A stretch of DNA of 64,000 nucleotides, taken from Acidimicrobiia bacterium. GTDB taxonomy: Bacteria > Actinomycetota > Acidimicrobiia > Acidimicrobiales > SKKL01. The notes beneath the pieces were generated by a model. It did no database searches. It was not told the DNA's origin and saw only the letters and a program-made list of their open reading frames with translations. Numbering within the stretch: position 1 is the stretch's first letter; each line of letters begins with the position of its first letter. This document shows positions 52,820 to 61,921 of the stretch, piece after piece. Location of the stretch: the NCBI GenBank assembly GCA_041676705.1, contig JBAYRL010000002.1:62001-126000 (forward strand), written 5' to 3'. Made by a program: the position numbers and the translations under genes.

Positions 52820-55231
52820 ATGACCCAGCAGGGTGAATTGTTTTCCTATGCCCGCGAAGTAGTCGAAACCTCCGTCGCCGATGAGATGAGCGAGTCGTTT
52901 CTGGCGTACTCGATGTCGGTCATCACCTCCCGTGCGCTACCTGATATTCGTGACGGATTAAAACCGGTGCAGCGACGGATTCTGCATGCCATGTACTCTA
53001 TGGGCATTCGCGACGATACCCCCACCCGCAAGAGCGCTCGGGTAGTGGGCGAAACCATGGGCAAGTATCATCCCCACGGTGACGCGTCGATCTACGATGC
53101 ACTGACCCGTCTCGGTCAAGACTTCAGCCGCAATGTGACCTTGGTGCACCCCCAAGGCAACTTTGGCTCTCTAGACGATCCACCAGCGGCAAGCCGTTAC
53201 ACCGAGTGTCGGTTAACCAGTGCCGCTATCGACATGATCGGCGAGATTGGCGAGAACACCGTCGATTTTCGTGCTTCCTATGATGGCGAAAACACCGAGC
53301 CCATCACACTGCCTGCTTTATTGCCGAACTTACTGGTGAATGGTGCCGCTGGTATTGCCGTGGGCATGGCTACCAATATGGCACCTCACAACCTGGTCGA
53401 GGTCTATGAAGTAGTGAAGTTGGTATTAACCAAACGTCGACCTAGGCCGACTACCGAGGAGCTAATGCAAGCACTACCGGGCCCTGACTTCCCTTCAGGT
53501 GGCGTGGTGGTAGACGAAGGTTTAGCCGAGATTTACGAGACCGGTCGCGGCACAATTCGTATTCGTGGTGTGGCCAAGGTTGAACAGCTCACTGCACGTA
53601 AAGTGGGTATCGAAATTACCGAGCTACCGTACCTGGTCGGCCCGGAACGCCTCATGGCCAAAATAAAAGAACTTATGTTAGCTGGCCGCTTAAACGGCAT
53701 TGCTGAAGTGCGCAACCTTACCGACCGCCACCATGGCCTACGGATTCAGGTCGAATGCAAGGCCGGAGTGAACGCTAAAGCAGTGCTGGCCGAGTTATAT
53801 CGCCTCACTCCCCTTGAAGAAACCTTCGGTGTTAACAACGTGGTTCTGGTGCGTGGCGAACCTCGCACGGTCGGGCTTTACGAACTGGCAGCCGCCTACG
53901 TTGAACACCGCTTAGAAGTAGTGGTTCGCCGTAGCCAGTTCCGCCTTGAAAAAGCACAAGCTCGCCTCCACATCGTGGAAGGTTTCCTAATAGCGCTCGA
54001 CGCTATTGATGAAGTAGTGGCCATAATTCGTGCCTCCGCCGACACTCCAGGTGCGAGAACCGCATTGATGGAACGTTTTTCGCTTTCTGAAATTCAAGCC
54101 ACCGCTATTTTGGAGATGCCGCTACGCCGCCTAACTGCTCTAGAGACTCAAAAACTCATCGACGAACGCAACGAGCTGAACACCACGATTGGCGAGTTGG
54201 AAGCAATTTTGGGGTCGGAAACCCGCCAACGCACCATCGTCTCGAAAGAGCTTGGCGCGGTAGTCGATCGCCTAGGTGTCCCACGCCGAACCCGTATCGT
54301 GGCACCCAGCGCACTGGAGCAAGCTCCTAATACCAAGACCGAAAGCCTTGAAATTAAAGACGACCCGTGCGTGGTTACCTGGTCGGTTACCGGACGTTTG
54401 GGCCGTGAAGATGGGGAAGGCACGCCCAAAGCCACCTTCGGCCGCCACGACGTATTAGCGGCGCGCCTGACCACCACGAATCACACCCCGGTGCTGGTGC
54501 TGACTAGCAACGCGCGCCTGTTGAGCTTGCCCGCCATGGAGGTTCCCGATGTGAACAGCGGGCGCAGTCGAGGTGCCAAGATCGAAGAAGTGGTCGAACT
54601 TTTACCTGGGGAAACAGTAGTTAACGTGGCTATTGCGCGAGAGCACCCGTGGTTGTTGGTTACCCGACAGGGGGTGGTCAAACGACTAAGCCCCGAGGAG
54701 CTTGGCAGCACCAAAGCTGGTAGCGAAGTGATGTCACTCAAGGCCGACGACAAACTAGTGGCGGCTCTTGAAGCTCCAGAAGGTAGCGAAGTTCTACTAG
54801 TTGCCAGTGATGCTCAGGTGCTGCGCACCGCAACCGACCAAATCAGTATTCAAGGCCGAAGCGCCGGCGGGGTGGCTGGAATGAAGCTGAAAGACGGTGC
54901 GACCGTTATAGCAGCCGGACTTGGCGAAGCCGGCACCATGATTGTCAGCGTAACCAACACCGGAACTTCAAAGCTGACCGCCGCCGCCGAAATACCGGCA
55001 AAGGGTCGTGCCACGGGCGGAGTGCGCCTCACCAAGTTCCGAAGTGAAAGTCATCTCGCATGGGCGCATGTGGGTCCGAACGATGATTTAGTGGCCATTA
55101 TTGGCCAGGAGGACAACCCAAGCCGGGCGGAAAGCCGACCGGTGCCGCTGATGTTGTATCCAACCCGACGTGACGCACCCAGCAGCGTGGGAGAAGAGCA
55201 TGTCTTGGTTGTGGGTTACAGGAGATTTTGA
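52820..55231 (+). CDS. parC: Type IIA topoisomerase subunit A (ParC/GyrA-like)
   Basis: The DNA-cutting subunit. The active-site Tyr is Tyr127 in AASRYTECRL, and the helix-turn-helix region has KYHPHGDASIYDALTR. The quinolone-pocket position equal to E. coli GyrA Ser83 is Ala89, as in mycobacterial GyrA. The C-terminal pinwheel domain has only a degenerate form of the gyrase box (GRSRGAKIEE), which favours decatenating topoisomerase IV over gyrase. The gene order A then B, overlapping by one base, also differs from the usual gyrB-gyrA locus. GGAG lies about ten bases before the ATG. Gyrase identity cannot be fully excluded. Confidence 0.85.
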   Translation: MTQQGELFSYAREVVETSVADEMSESFLAYSMSVITSRALPDIRDGLKPVQRRILHAMYSMGIRDDTPTRKSARVVGETMGKYHPHGDASIYDALTRLGQDFSRNVTLVHPQGNFGSLDDPPAASRYTECRLTSAAIDMIGEIGENTVDFRASYDGENTEPITLPALLPNLLVNGAAGIAVGMATNMAPHNLVEVYEVVKLVLTKRRPRPTTEELMQALPGPDFPSGGVVVDEGLAEIYETGRGTIRIRGVAKVEQLTARKVGIEITELPYLVGPERLMAKIKELMLAGRLNGIAEVRNLTDRHHGLRIQVECKAGVNAKAVLAELYRLTPLEETFGVNNVVLVRGEPRTVGLYELAAAYVEHRLEVVVRRSQFRLEKAQARLHIVEGFLIALDAIDEVVAIIRASADTPGARTALMERFSLSEIQATAILEMPLRRLTALETQKLIDERNELNTTIGELEAILGSETRQRTIVSKELGAVVDRLGVPRRTRIVAPSALEQAPNTKTESLEIKDDPCVVTWSVTGRLGREDGEGTPKATFGRHDVLAARLTTTNHTPVLVLTSNARLLSLPAMEVPDVNSGRSRGAKIEEVVELLPGETVVNVAIAREHPWLLVTRQGVVKRLSPEELGSTKAGSEVMSLKADDKLVAALEAPEGSEVLLVASDAQVLRTATDQISIQGRSAGGVAGMKLKDGATVIAAGLGEAGTMIVSVTNTGTSKLTAAAEIPAKGRATGGVRLTKFRSESHLAWAHVGPNDDLVAIIGQEDNPSRAESRPVPLMLYPTRRDAPSSVGEEHVLVVGYRRF

Positions 55232-57261
55232 TGGCTAAGTATGACGCGTCTCACATCCAGGTTCTAAAGGGCCTCGACGCCGTTCGCAAACGGCCGGGCA
55301 TGTACATCGGCGGTACTGGTTCCGAAGGACTCTCACATCTACTTTGGGAACTGATTGACAACGCTATTGACGAAGCAGCCGCCGGTTTTTGTGACCGGGT
55401 GGAAGTTACGTTCCACCGTGACGGCTCACTTGAGGTAGCCGATAACGGCCGTGGTATTCCCATTGATGTGAAGGAGCATGGTCGTAGCGCACTTGAGGTG
55501 GTATTCACCGAGCTGCACGCTGGCGGCAAGTTCGGTTCAGGCGCTTATGCCTCTTCCGGTGGACTGCACGGTGTCGGTGCTTCGGTGGTAAACGCGCTAG
55601 CCACAAAATTAGTGGCGGAAGTCGACCGCGATGGTGCTACCTGGCGGTTAACTTTCCTGGGCCGCCAACCGGGCCGTGTTGACGCCAGCGGTAGCTTCGT
55701 CCAAACCTCCGAGCTAGAACGGGTGAAAGGCGTTCGTCGTGGCACCACCGGCACCCGAGTACGTTTTTGGCCTGACAACGAAATCTTTGACCCCGACGCC
55801 ACCATCGAATATGCGGCGGTGCGGGAACGTATAGCTCGGCTGAGTTTTATTGTGCCTGGCCTCACCATTCGTCTAACCGATAAACGTGTTGGTGGCACTG
55901 GCGAAACAGAAGAGTTCCTGGCCCGCAATGGCATGGTCGACTTCGTTGAATATTTGAGCGTTGGCGAAGCCGTCACCGAAGTGATCTCGTTTTCTGGCTC
56001 CGGTACCTTCAGCGAAAAAATCGCTCAAGGCGGGGCAATGGTCACCGTCGAGCGTGAATGCCAGGTGGAAGTTTCCATGCGTTGGGTGAAGGGCTACGAA
56101 CCCGTGGTGGTGAGTTTCGTAAACACCATTCCCACTGCCGAGGGTGGCACGCATGTGGCTGGTTTTGAACGTGCCATGACCAGGGTTGTGAATGATGTTT
56201 TGCTGAACGATCTACGCAAGTTGGCCAAGCTTGCCAAAGAGGGCAAAGAAAAAGCTACCAAAGAAGACGTACAAGAAGGTTTGGTAGCCACGCTTAAAGT
56301 CACTCTGCCCGAGCCGCAATTCCGTGGCCAGACCAAAGATGAGCTGGGCACGCCAGGTGTGCAAAGCATTGTCTATGAGGTGGTTAAGACTGGTTTTACC
56401 CGCTGGATTGAAGGCGACGGCAAAAAGGTTCAAGTGAACGCCGTTCGTGACAAGCTCGCCAATGCTGTCATCAATCGGGTCACTTCACGTCAAGCGCTTG
56501 AAAACAAGCGGCGAGCAGCCAACCTGGGCTCGGCTGGCATGCCAGACAAGCTTTACGATTCTCGCCGCCACGGACCACGTTCAGAGCTAATAATTGTGGA
56601 AGGTGATTCGGCGGCCGGACCCGCCAAAGCCGGACGAGACTCTGAGCTCCAAGCAGTTTTACCGATCCGCGGCAAGATCGTTAACGCTGGTAAGGCCACC
56701 GTAAAACAGGTGTTAGACAACGCCGAAGCCCAGGCCATCTTCACCGCCGTAGGGGCCGGCCAAGGCAAAGATTTCGATCTCGAAATGGCCCGCTACGGCC
56801 GGATCATCATTCTGTGTGATGCCGATGTTGATGGAAGCCATATCCGCTGTTTGCTTCTCACCTTGTTCCATTCCTACATGCGCCCCATGCTCCAAGCGGG
56901 CCGCATTTTCGCCGCCCAACCACCGCTGTACACGACCAAAGTCGGTGGAAAAACCTACCGGGCGTGGAGTGACGCTGAGCGAGACGAGATAATGGCTGAG
57001 TTGACCAAGGGCAACCGCAAAGCCGAAAGCATTGAATGGACACGTTTCAAAGGCTTGGGCGAAATGGACGTGGACGAACTGGCCGAAACTGCTTTAGACG
57101 CCGATAGTCGGATTCTGCGCCGTATGACCATGGACGACGCTAGCGACGCTGCGCGGGCTGCCGACCTCTTTGAAGTTCTCATGGGCAACGATGTTGCGCG
57201 ACGGCGAGAGTTCTTGTTGGCAAACTCAGCCTTTGTAGATCAAGAAGCCCTCGATATTTAG
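55231..57261 (+). CDS. parE: Type IIA topoisomerase subunit B (ParE/GyrB-like)
   Basis: The ATPase subunit partnering the A subunit upstream. The GHKL ATP site has ELIDNAIDEAAAG, NGRGIPIDV and SGGLHGVGASVVNAL. The Toprim metal site shows IIVEGDSAAG and DADVDGSHIRCLLLTLF. At 676 residues it is normal. The A subunit's stop and this ATG overlap as TGATG, and AGGAGA lies five bases upstream, so both subunits are made together. The gene's stop overlaps that of the convergent ABC1 kinase. Confidence 0.9.
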   Translation: MAKYDASHIQVLKGLDAVRKRPGMYIGGTGSEGLSHLLWELIDNAIDEAAAGFCDRVEVTFHRDGSLEVADNGRGIPIDVKEHGRSALEVVFTELHAGGKFGSGAYASSGGLHGVGASVVNALATKLVAEVDRDGATWRLTFLGRQPGRVDASGSFVQTSELERVKGVRRGTTGTRVRFWPDNEIFDPDATIEYAAVRERIARLSFIVPGLTIRLTDKRVGGTGETEEFLARNGMVDFVEYLSVGEAVTEVISFSGSGTFSEKIAQGGAMVTVERECQVEVSMRWVKGYEPVVVSFVNTIPTAEGGTHVAGFERAMTRVVNDVLLNDLRKLAKLAKEGKEKATKEDVQEGLVATLKVTLPEPQFRGQTKDELGTPGVQSIVYEVVKTGFTRWIEGDGKKVQVNAVRDKLANAVINRVTSRQALENKRRAANLGSAGMPDKLYDSRRHGPRSELIIVEGDSAAGPAKAGRDSELQAVLPIRGKIVNAGKATVKQVLDNAEAQAIFTAVGAGQGKDFDLEMARYGRIIILCDADVDGSHIRCLLLTLFHSYMRPMLQAGRIFAAQPPLYTTKVGGKTYRAWSDAERDEIMAELTKGNRKAESIEWTRFKGLGEMDVDELAETALDADSRILRRMTMDDASDAARAADLFEVLMGNDVARRREFLLANSAFVDQEALDI

Positions 57262-58727
57262 TTTCGTTTGGCGGCTGCCCATTTTGCCGCCGCTTCCCCC
57301 ATAGGAGTCGACGGCGCAGCGTTGGTGAAAGTCCATAGCTCTTCGGTGATGCGCCGCCAGTCGGCCGTAGCTTCAAGCTGACCAAAAATAGCGTAAAGAC
57401 CGAGGTTTATTCGCTGGATGATCACGAACGCGGTTGGCACGTTGATATGCGCCATTACCGCTTCATACGGGCCCTTAGCATTAAACATGTGGCGCACAGT
57501 TTGGGCGGCGTATTCGGAGGTGATGGTGGCACGACCAGCATGGCGAACGAATTCGTAAAAGTGGTTGAAATAATCAAACACTTCGTCGTCGCTGATAGGC
57601 GCATTGGGGGTGAGAAGCCCCAAGTTTTCGATAATGCCACGGAATTTGGGCGGGTCGGGGTTGACCACAATGGCCAGAATCAGAGCCTCGAAACCACCAA
57701 GTTCTTCCGGGGTGAAAACCTTGACCAAACCGAAATCTAAGAACGTGACCTTACCTCCAGGCTCAAACAGGTAATTGCCTGGGTGCGGGTCACCGTTGAA
57801 AAGCCCAAGACGGTACAAACTTCCAAAAGCGAAGCGATAAATGGTCTCGGCTGCTAAGTCACGTTCAGAGCTTGGCCAGGTCAGTACCTCATCAAAACGC
57901 ACTCCGGCGGAAAGCTCGGTGGTGAGCACATGGTTAGTGCTGAACTCTTCGAGGACCTCGGGAATGATGATGGTGGGGTGCCCTCGGTAATAGTCGGCAA
58001 AGCGCCGCTGGTTTTCAGCTTCTAAACGATAGTCCAGCTCTTCTACCAAACGTTCTTGAAGTTCGGTCACAATTGGCACCGGGTCAAGACCGGGAAACAG
58101 GTAGCTCATCGCCCCAAAAACCATGTCGGCATTGGCGAGATCGTTTGCAATGGCTTTGTCAACACCTGGGTATTGCACCTTCACGGCTACTGCTTGGCCG
58201 TCGTGAGTAATAGCGCGATGAACTTGGCCTATCGAAGCGGCTGCGATTGGGGTGTCATCCCAAGTGGCGAAAACCTCGGTAGGAAGACCACCTAGTTCGG
58301 CCGCAATGGTGGCATCCACCAGTTCTTTCGACATGGGCGGGGCCGAAGCTTGTAGCTGCGCCAAAGCATCTCGAACATGGGGAGGTAAGCCCTGGTCTAG
58401 GTAGCTGGCCATTTGGCCAATCTTCATGAAGGCACCCTTCAAGTTTCCCAGGGCCTCCACCACGCCTTCGGTGGTTCGGATTTCAAAAGTTCGGTCTAGT
58501 TCTTCTTTTCGTTCCGCCGCCGCGAAGATTCTTTTGGCGCGGTACCAGGCGTAGGCGCTGGCGGTAGTACCACCCAAACGCATAAGAGTGACATTTCTTG
58601 AAAGACGACTCTGACGACGCAACGCCCGGCCTCGACTGCGTCGTTCTAAGAGCGCCCATAGTGTGGCCATGGTGCCCACCAGCGCGAAAACAACCGCCAG
58701 AAAACGTGTTTTTGCCTTTCTTCCCAC
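57258..58727 (-). CDS. ABC1/UbiB-family atypical kinase
   Basis: A 489-residue protein of the ADCK/UbiB family. Conserved blocks are the KxGQ motif (GAFMKIGQMASYL), LPTEVFATWDDTPIAAASIGQVHRA, VAVKVQYPGVDKAIANDLAN, the catalytic NGDPHPGNYLF and FLDFGLVKVF. A hydrophobic segment at the N terminus anchors it. Relatives support quinone synthesis or lipid homeostasis by ATPase action. In this organism menaquinone or other prenyl lipids would be likely clients. The GTG start is six bases after TAAACC, close to the leaderless pattern. Confidence 0.9.
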   Translation of the reverse strand: MGRKAKTRFLAVVFALVGTMATLWALLERRSRGRALRRQSRLSRNVTLMRLGGTTASAYAWYRAKRIFAAAERKEELDRTFEIRTTEGVVEALGNLKGAFMKIGQMASYLDQGLPPHVRDALAQLQASAPPMSKELVDATIAAELGGLPTEVFATWDDTPIAAASIGQVHRAITHDGQAVAVKVQYPGVDKAIANDLANADMVFGAMSYLFPGLDPVPIVTELQERLVEELDYRLEAENQRRFADYYRGHPTIIIPEVLEEFSTNHVLTTELSAGVRFDEVLTWPSSERDLAAETIYRFAFGSLYRLGLFNGDPHPGNYLFEPGGKVTFLDFGLVKVFTPEELGGFEALILAIVVNPDPPKFRGIIENLGLLTPNAPISDDEVFDYFNHFYEFVRHAGRATITSEYAAQTVRHMFNAKGPYEAVMAHINVPTAFVIIQRINLGLYAIFGQLEATADWRRITEELWTFTNAAPSTPMGEAAAKWAAAKRN

Positions 58728-58794
58728 GTTACGGGTTTAGTCGGTTTTCCAAGAAAGTTCGCAACGCGGCTCACTTCGGGCCAAAATTCCTTAG

Positions 58795-59700
58795 GTGAAG
58801 ATCGATAAGCCGACCGCCAACGCCTTTATTGCCATCGACCTGCAAGGCGCACCTTGTTCCACCGGAATTGTTCGTGCCGCCCGCAAGATACTCCAAGGTG
58901 GTGCCAAAAACTTGGCCCGCACCACCACCTACACCTTCGCCGCTCGTGAGCTACAAGTTGGCGGAGCTTCCGCCGGAATCAGCGCTGAAGGTGATGCTGT
59001 CGAAGCAGCCATTGCCGATTTTGTCACTGCGGTCACCCCTCGGGTTGAGTCGGGCGAGCTTGCTTTCGATGCTGGCAAAGGCGTGACCGGCGAGGCTCTA
59101 AGCGCTCTTTCTTCAATCGATAAGCGCTCGACGTTACGTCACGAAACGTTTGAGGGTTTCCCTCTAGCGACCTATCTAGTGGCCATTAGCGCCGTGGCTA
59201 GCGCCGAGGCCGCTATGGGTGCTCTAGAAGGCAAAACGGCGATTGTTGAGGAAGGCCCAAACACTGCCGCTATTACCGCAGTTTTGGCCGCCTATGGAAT
59301 TCCAAGTGTGGAAACCGATCCTTCCAAAGAAGTCGACTTGTTCTTCACGGCGTCAAACGATGGTCGCCTCGACGGCGAAACCGCTGGCGTACTTTCGGCC
59401 AAGGCAGTCATACCGACTGGTCCTCATGCCCTCGGAGCTAAAGGTTTAGCGGTACTCCGGCGTCGAGAAATTGTGGCCGTGCCCGATTTCATTGCCACCG
59501 CTGGTAGCAGCTTTGCTGGTTGGCCTGGCGACGCCGCCAATGCTGCCGATGCCGTGGAAGCTACCAAGAAGTTTGTGCAGGGCTTCATGGCCGACGTGGT
59601 CAGCCACGAAGACGGCCCCGTATTAGCTGCCTGTTACAAGGCCGAAGCCTTCCTAGCGACTTGGCAAGAAACGCTGCCCTTTGGTCGGCCTCTAGCTTAG
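58795..59700 (+). CDS. Divergent Glu/Leu dehydrogenase-like protein
   Basis: A 301-residue soluble protein. The segment GPHALGAKGLAVLRRREIVAVPDFIATAG closely follows the end of the Rossmann domain in Glu/Leu/Phe/Val dehydrogenases, where the chain reads VPDILANAGG. The preceding part (GALEGKTAIVEEGPNTAAITAVLAAYGIPSV) can be read as the strand-loop-helix that binds NAD. In it the usual GxGxxG is replaced by EGPNTA, so cofactor binding is doubtful. The N-terminal half shows no catalytic lysine motif that I recognise. It may be a cofactor-free relative; the function is unknown. The start is GTG 58795, without a clear ribosome site. Confidence 0.6.
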   Translation: MKIDKPTANAFIAIDLQGAPCSTGIVRAARKILQGGAKNLARTTTYTFAARELQVGGASAGISAEGDAVEAAIADFVTAVTPRVESGELAFDAGKGVTGEALSALSSIDKRSTLRHETFEGFPLATYLVAISAVASAEAAMGALEGKTAIVEEGPNTAAITAVLAAYGIPSVETDPSKEVDLFFTASNDGRLDGETAGVLSAKAVIPTGPHALGAKGLAVLRRREIVAVPDFIATAGSSFAGWPGDAANAADAVEATKKFVQGFMADVVSHEDGPVLAACYKAEAFLATWQETLPFGRPLA

Positions 59701-59738
59701 ATAGGTGTAGGGGACGACCAAAACGCTCCCCTGTCTGG

Positions 59739-60053
59739 TTACTTAGAACCCTTCTTAAGGCGGCGCAGCAACCAAAACAGCAGCACCGCTCCGGTCGCCA
59801 CCAGCAACGGGGAAAGCTGCAGCCAAAACGATGGACGTACCTCTACACGTCGTAATGGCACCGGCAACTCATCCGACACTTCGGGCATATCGGGAACTAG
59901 CTGAAGGTTTGGCTTGTTGTTCTCGCCCCCATCGCCATTGCCATTAGTTGGGGCGGGACCCAACAAGGCATCAATCGGAGCAGCATCATCTGTGGTGTCA
60001 GCATTGGGAACTGTCGGGTTAGGCCTAACTCGGCGGGGATCATAACCAGACAT
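59739..60053 (-). CDS. Small tail-anchored membrane protein next to ParA
   Basis: A 104-residue protein. The first 70 residues are disordered (Pro, Asn, Asp and Gly rich) and end in LPVPLRRVEVRPSF. One membrane helix fills residues 78-96, and the protein closes with a basic tail (RRLKKGSK). No known domain is visible. It starts three bases after the parA stop, with GGAGGA inside the parA end as its ribosome site, so the two are made together. It could be the membrane partner or anchor of the ParA ATPase; that is inference from position. Confidence 0.75.
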   Translation of the reverse strand: MSGYDPRRVRPNPTVPNADTTDDAAPIDALLGPAPTNGNGDGGENNKPNLQLVPDMPEVSDELPVPLRRVEVRPSFWLQLSPLLVATGAVLLFWLLRRLKKGSK

Positions 60054-60056
60054 GTT

Positions 60057-60863
60057 TTATCCTCCAGTCGCGAAACGCGAAGTAGATGAAGCTTCTGCCT
60101 TAATCAGAGCACGAAACAGTTCCTGAAACTCATCAGCTGCCTCGGCAGCACCGGCCCGCGCCCCTAGCGCATGCACGGGCAGTGATTGTGCGCCTGCTTC
60201 AGCAATGGCGGCCCGTTGGTGAATCGGAGGTAAAACCAAGTCTGGATAATCGTTAGAGAGTTGCTCATACCAATAGGCAGCATCACGAGTACGAGCAATG
60301 TTATTTACCACAATTCCAGCTACCGGAAGTCCTTCAGAGCGACGCTGCCCAACCCGCTCGATGGTGGCCAACACTTGGGCTACACCGTCGGTTGCCCAGG
60401 CAGCTGGGGCGGTCACCACAAGAGCTTTTTCAGCCGCGAAAAGGCCATTCACAGTCAATAGTCCAAGTGATGGTGGACAGTCGATCAGCACCAAATCGAA
60501 AGAGGCACCACTCAGCGCCTGGGCTAAACGATCCTGAGCCCCGATTGGATCGGTCGCCAAGAGGGGCTCGCGGTTCGCCAACGAGGGTGAACTTGGCACC
60601 ACCATTGGAACCACACCCACTGGCGTTGGCCACTGTGCTGGCACCGCGACTTCAGCCACGGTACCGGCATGTTCTTGTGCTAATAGGAAATCAACGGTGC
60701 GTTCGGGGTTATACACGCCAAGCCCGGTGGTGGCATTCGCCTGCGGGTCGAGGTCTACCACCAGTACTGAATAGCCCGCCAGTGAAGCCGCTGCCGCCAA
60801 ACCGAGGCTGACCGTGGTCTTGCCCACCCCTCCTTTTTGGTTCACAACCGCTAGCGTCAACAT
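60057..60863 (-). CDS. ParA/MinD-family ATPase
   Basis: A 268-residue deviant Walker ATPase. The motif KGGVGKTTVSLGLAAAASLAGYS is at the N terminus, the switch/Walker B regions are VLVVDLDPQANATTGLG and LVLIDCPPSLGLL. No amphipathic MinD-type C-terminal helix is obvious. No ParB gene or parS site is in view, so this is probably an orphan ParA that places a protein complex rather than the chromosome. ATG 60863 lies seven bases after TACGGT (60871-60876). Its operon partner is the tail-anchored protein. Confidence 0.88.
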   Translation of the reverse strand: MLTLAVVNQKGGVGKTTVSLGLAAAASLAGYSVLVVDLDPQANATTGLGVYNPERTVDFLLAQEHAGTVAEVAVPAQWPTPVGVVPMVVPSSPSLANREPLLATDPIGAQDRLAQALSGASFDLVLIDCPPSLGLLTVNGLFAAEKALVVTAPAAWATDGVAQVLATIERVGQRRSEGLPVAGIVVNNIARTRDAAYWYEQLSNDYPDLVLPPIHQRAAIAEAGAQSLPVHALGARAGAAEAADEFQELFRALIKAEASSTSRFATGG

Positions 60864-60912
60864 TCCATCCACCGTAGCAACCCCCAATCGACCGAACCGT
60901 TATGGGGTCACG

Positions 60913-61875
60913 TTATGGAGTCATCAGTACTCGGCCAAAGGCTTGACGACTTTCCACATAGGCGTGCGCGTCGCGGGCTTGAGCCAAGGGAAACACCCGG
61001 TCAATTACTACCTGCAGTTCACCTGCGGCTACGTCGTTGATTAGGCGCGCAATGTTCTGATAGGCACGGTCGCTATAAGCCAATTCAGCACCCAAATAGA
61101 CACCGGTAATGGACTGGTTCTTGCCCATTAGTGGGCTCACATTCAACGGTTGGTTGTCACGTCCAGCATTGCCCACGTACGAGATTCGACCTCGGTACGC
61201 CAACGAGGCCATGCTGGCCGCCAAAGTCGAACCAACCGGGTCAACCACCAAGTTCACTCCCTGATCATTGGTTAAACGAAGCACCGCTTGGGTGAGGTCT
61301 TCCTCCACATAGTTAATGCCATGATCCAGACCGAATTCGGCCAAGCGGTCTAACTTTTCTTTAGACGACGCCGTAGCAAAAACCGTGGCTCCAGCACGTT
61401 TGGCAAGCTGAATAGCTGCAAGTCCAACTCCGCCAGCACCAGCTTGAATCAAAACACTCTCACCAGCCTGTAGATGGCCGAATTCGAAGAGGCAATCGTC
61501 GGCGGTGCCAAAAGCGACTGGGATACAAGCTGCAAGCTCGGTGTTGAGGTTGTCAGGAATCAACCAGGTGGACTGAACCGGCGCCGAAACCAACTCGGCG
61601 TGGGAACCGTCGGCCACGGTGGCGACTACGCGATCACCAACCTTACGGTCGGTCACCTCAGCACCAACTTCGATGATGGTACCTGCACATTGATAACCCA
61701 CAATGTGGGGAACCTTTGTGAGCAAACCACCCAAGCGGTGCAAGGTATCACCACCCTCGATGCTGATGGCTTCGACCTGCACAATCACCCCTTTGGGATG
61801 AACCTTAGGGTCGGGAACGTCTTCGTATTTAAGGACGTCGGGGGAACCTGTTTCGTAGTAGACCGCAGCTTTCAT
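60913..61875 (-). CDS. Zinc-type alcohol dehydrogenase-like quinone oxidoreductase
   Basis: A 320-residue medium-chain reductase. The N-terminal half is a GroES-like fold (GYQCAGTIIEVGAEVTDRKVGDRVVA). The Rossmann domain carries the NADPH loop QAGAGGVGLAAIQLAKRAGATVFATASSKEK. There is no zinc-binding cysteine cluster, as usual for quinone or enone reductases of the Qor type. The substrate is unknown. ATG 61875 follows TAGTTT (61882-61887) by six bases. It is divergent from the mesaconyl-CoA hydratase gene with 46 bases between the starts. Confidence 0.9.
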   Translation of the reverse strand: MKAAVYYETGSPDVLKYEDVPDPKVHPKGVIVQVEAISIEGGDTLHRLGGLLTKVPHIVGYQCAGTIIEVGAEVTDRKVGDRVVATVADGSHAELVSAPVQSTWLIPDNLNTELAACIPVAFGTADDCLFEFGHLQAGESVLIQAGAGGVGLAAIQLAKRAGATVFATASSKEKLDRLAEFGLDHGINYVEEDLTQAVLRLTNDQGVNLVVDPVGSTLAASMASLAYRGRISYVGNAGRDNQPLNVSPLMGKNQSITGVYLGAELAYSDRAYQNIARLINDVAAGELQVVIDRVFPLAQARDAHAYVESRQAFGRVLMTP

Positions 61876-61921
61876 ACTTCAAAACTATGTCATTGAGCGC
61901 CAGAGGGTACGGTATTGACCT

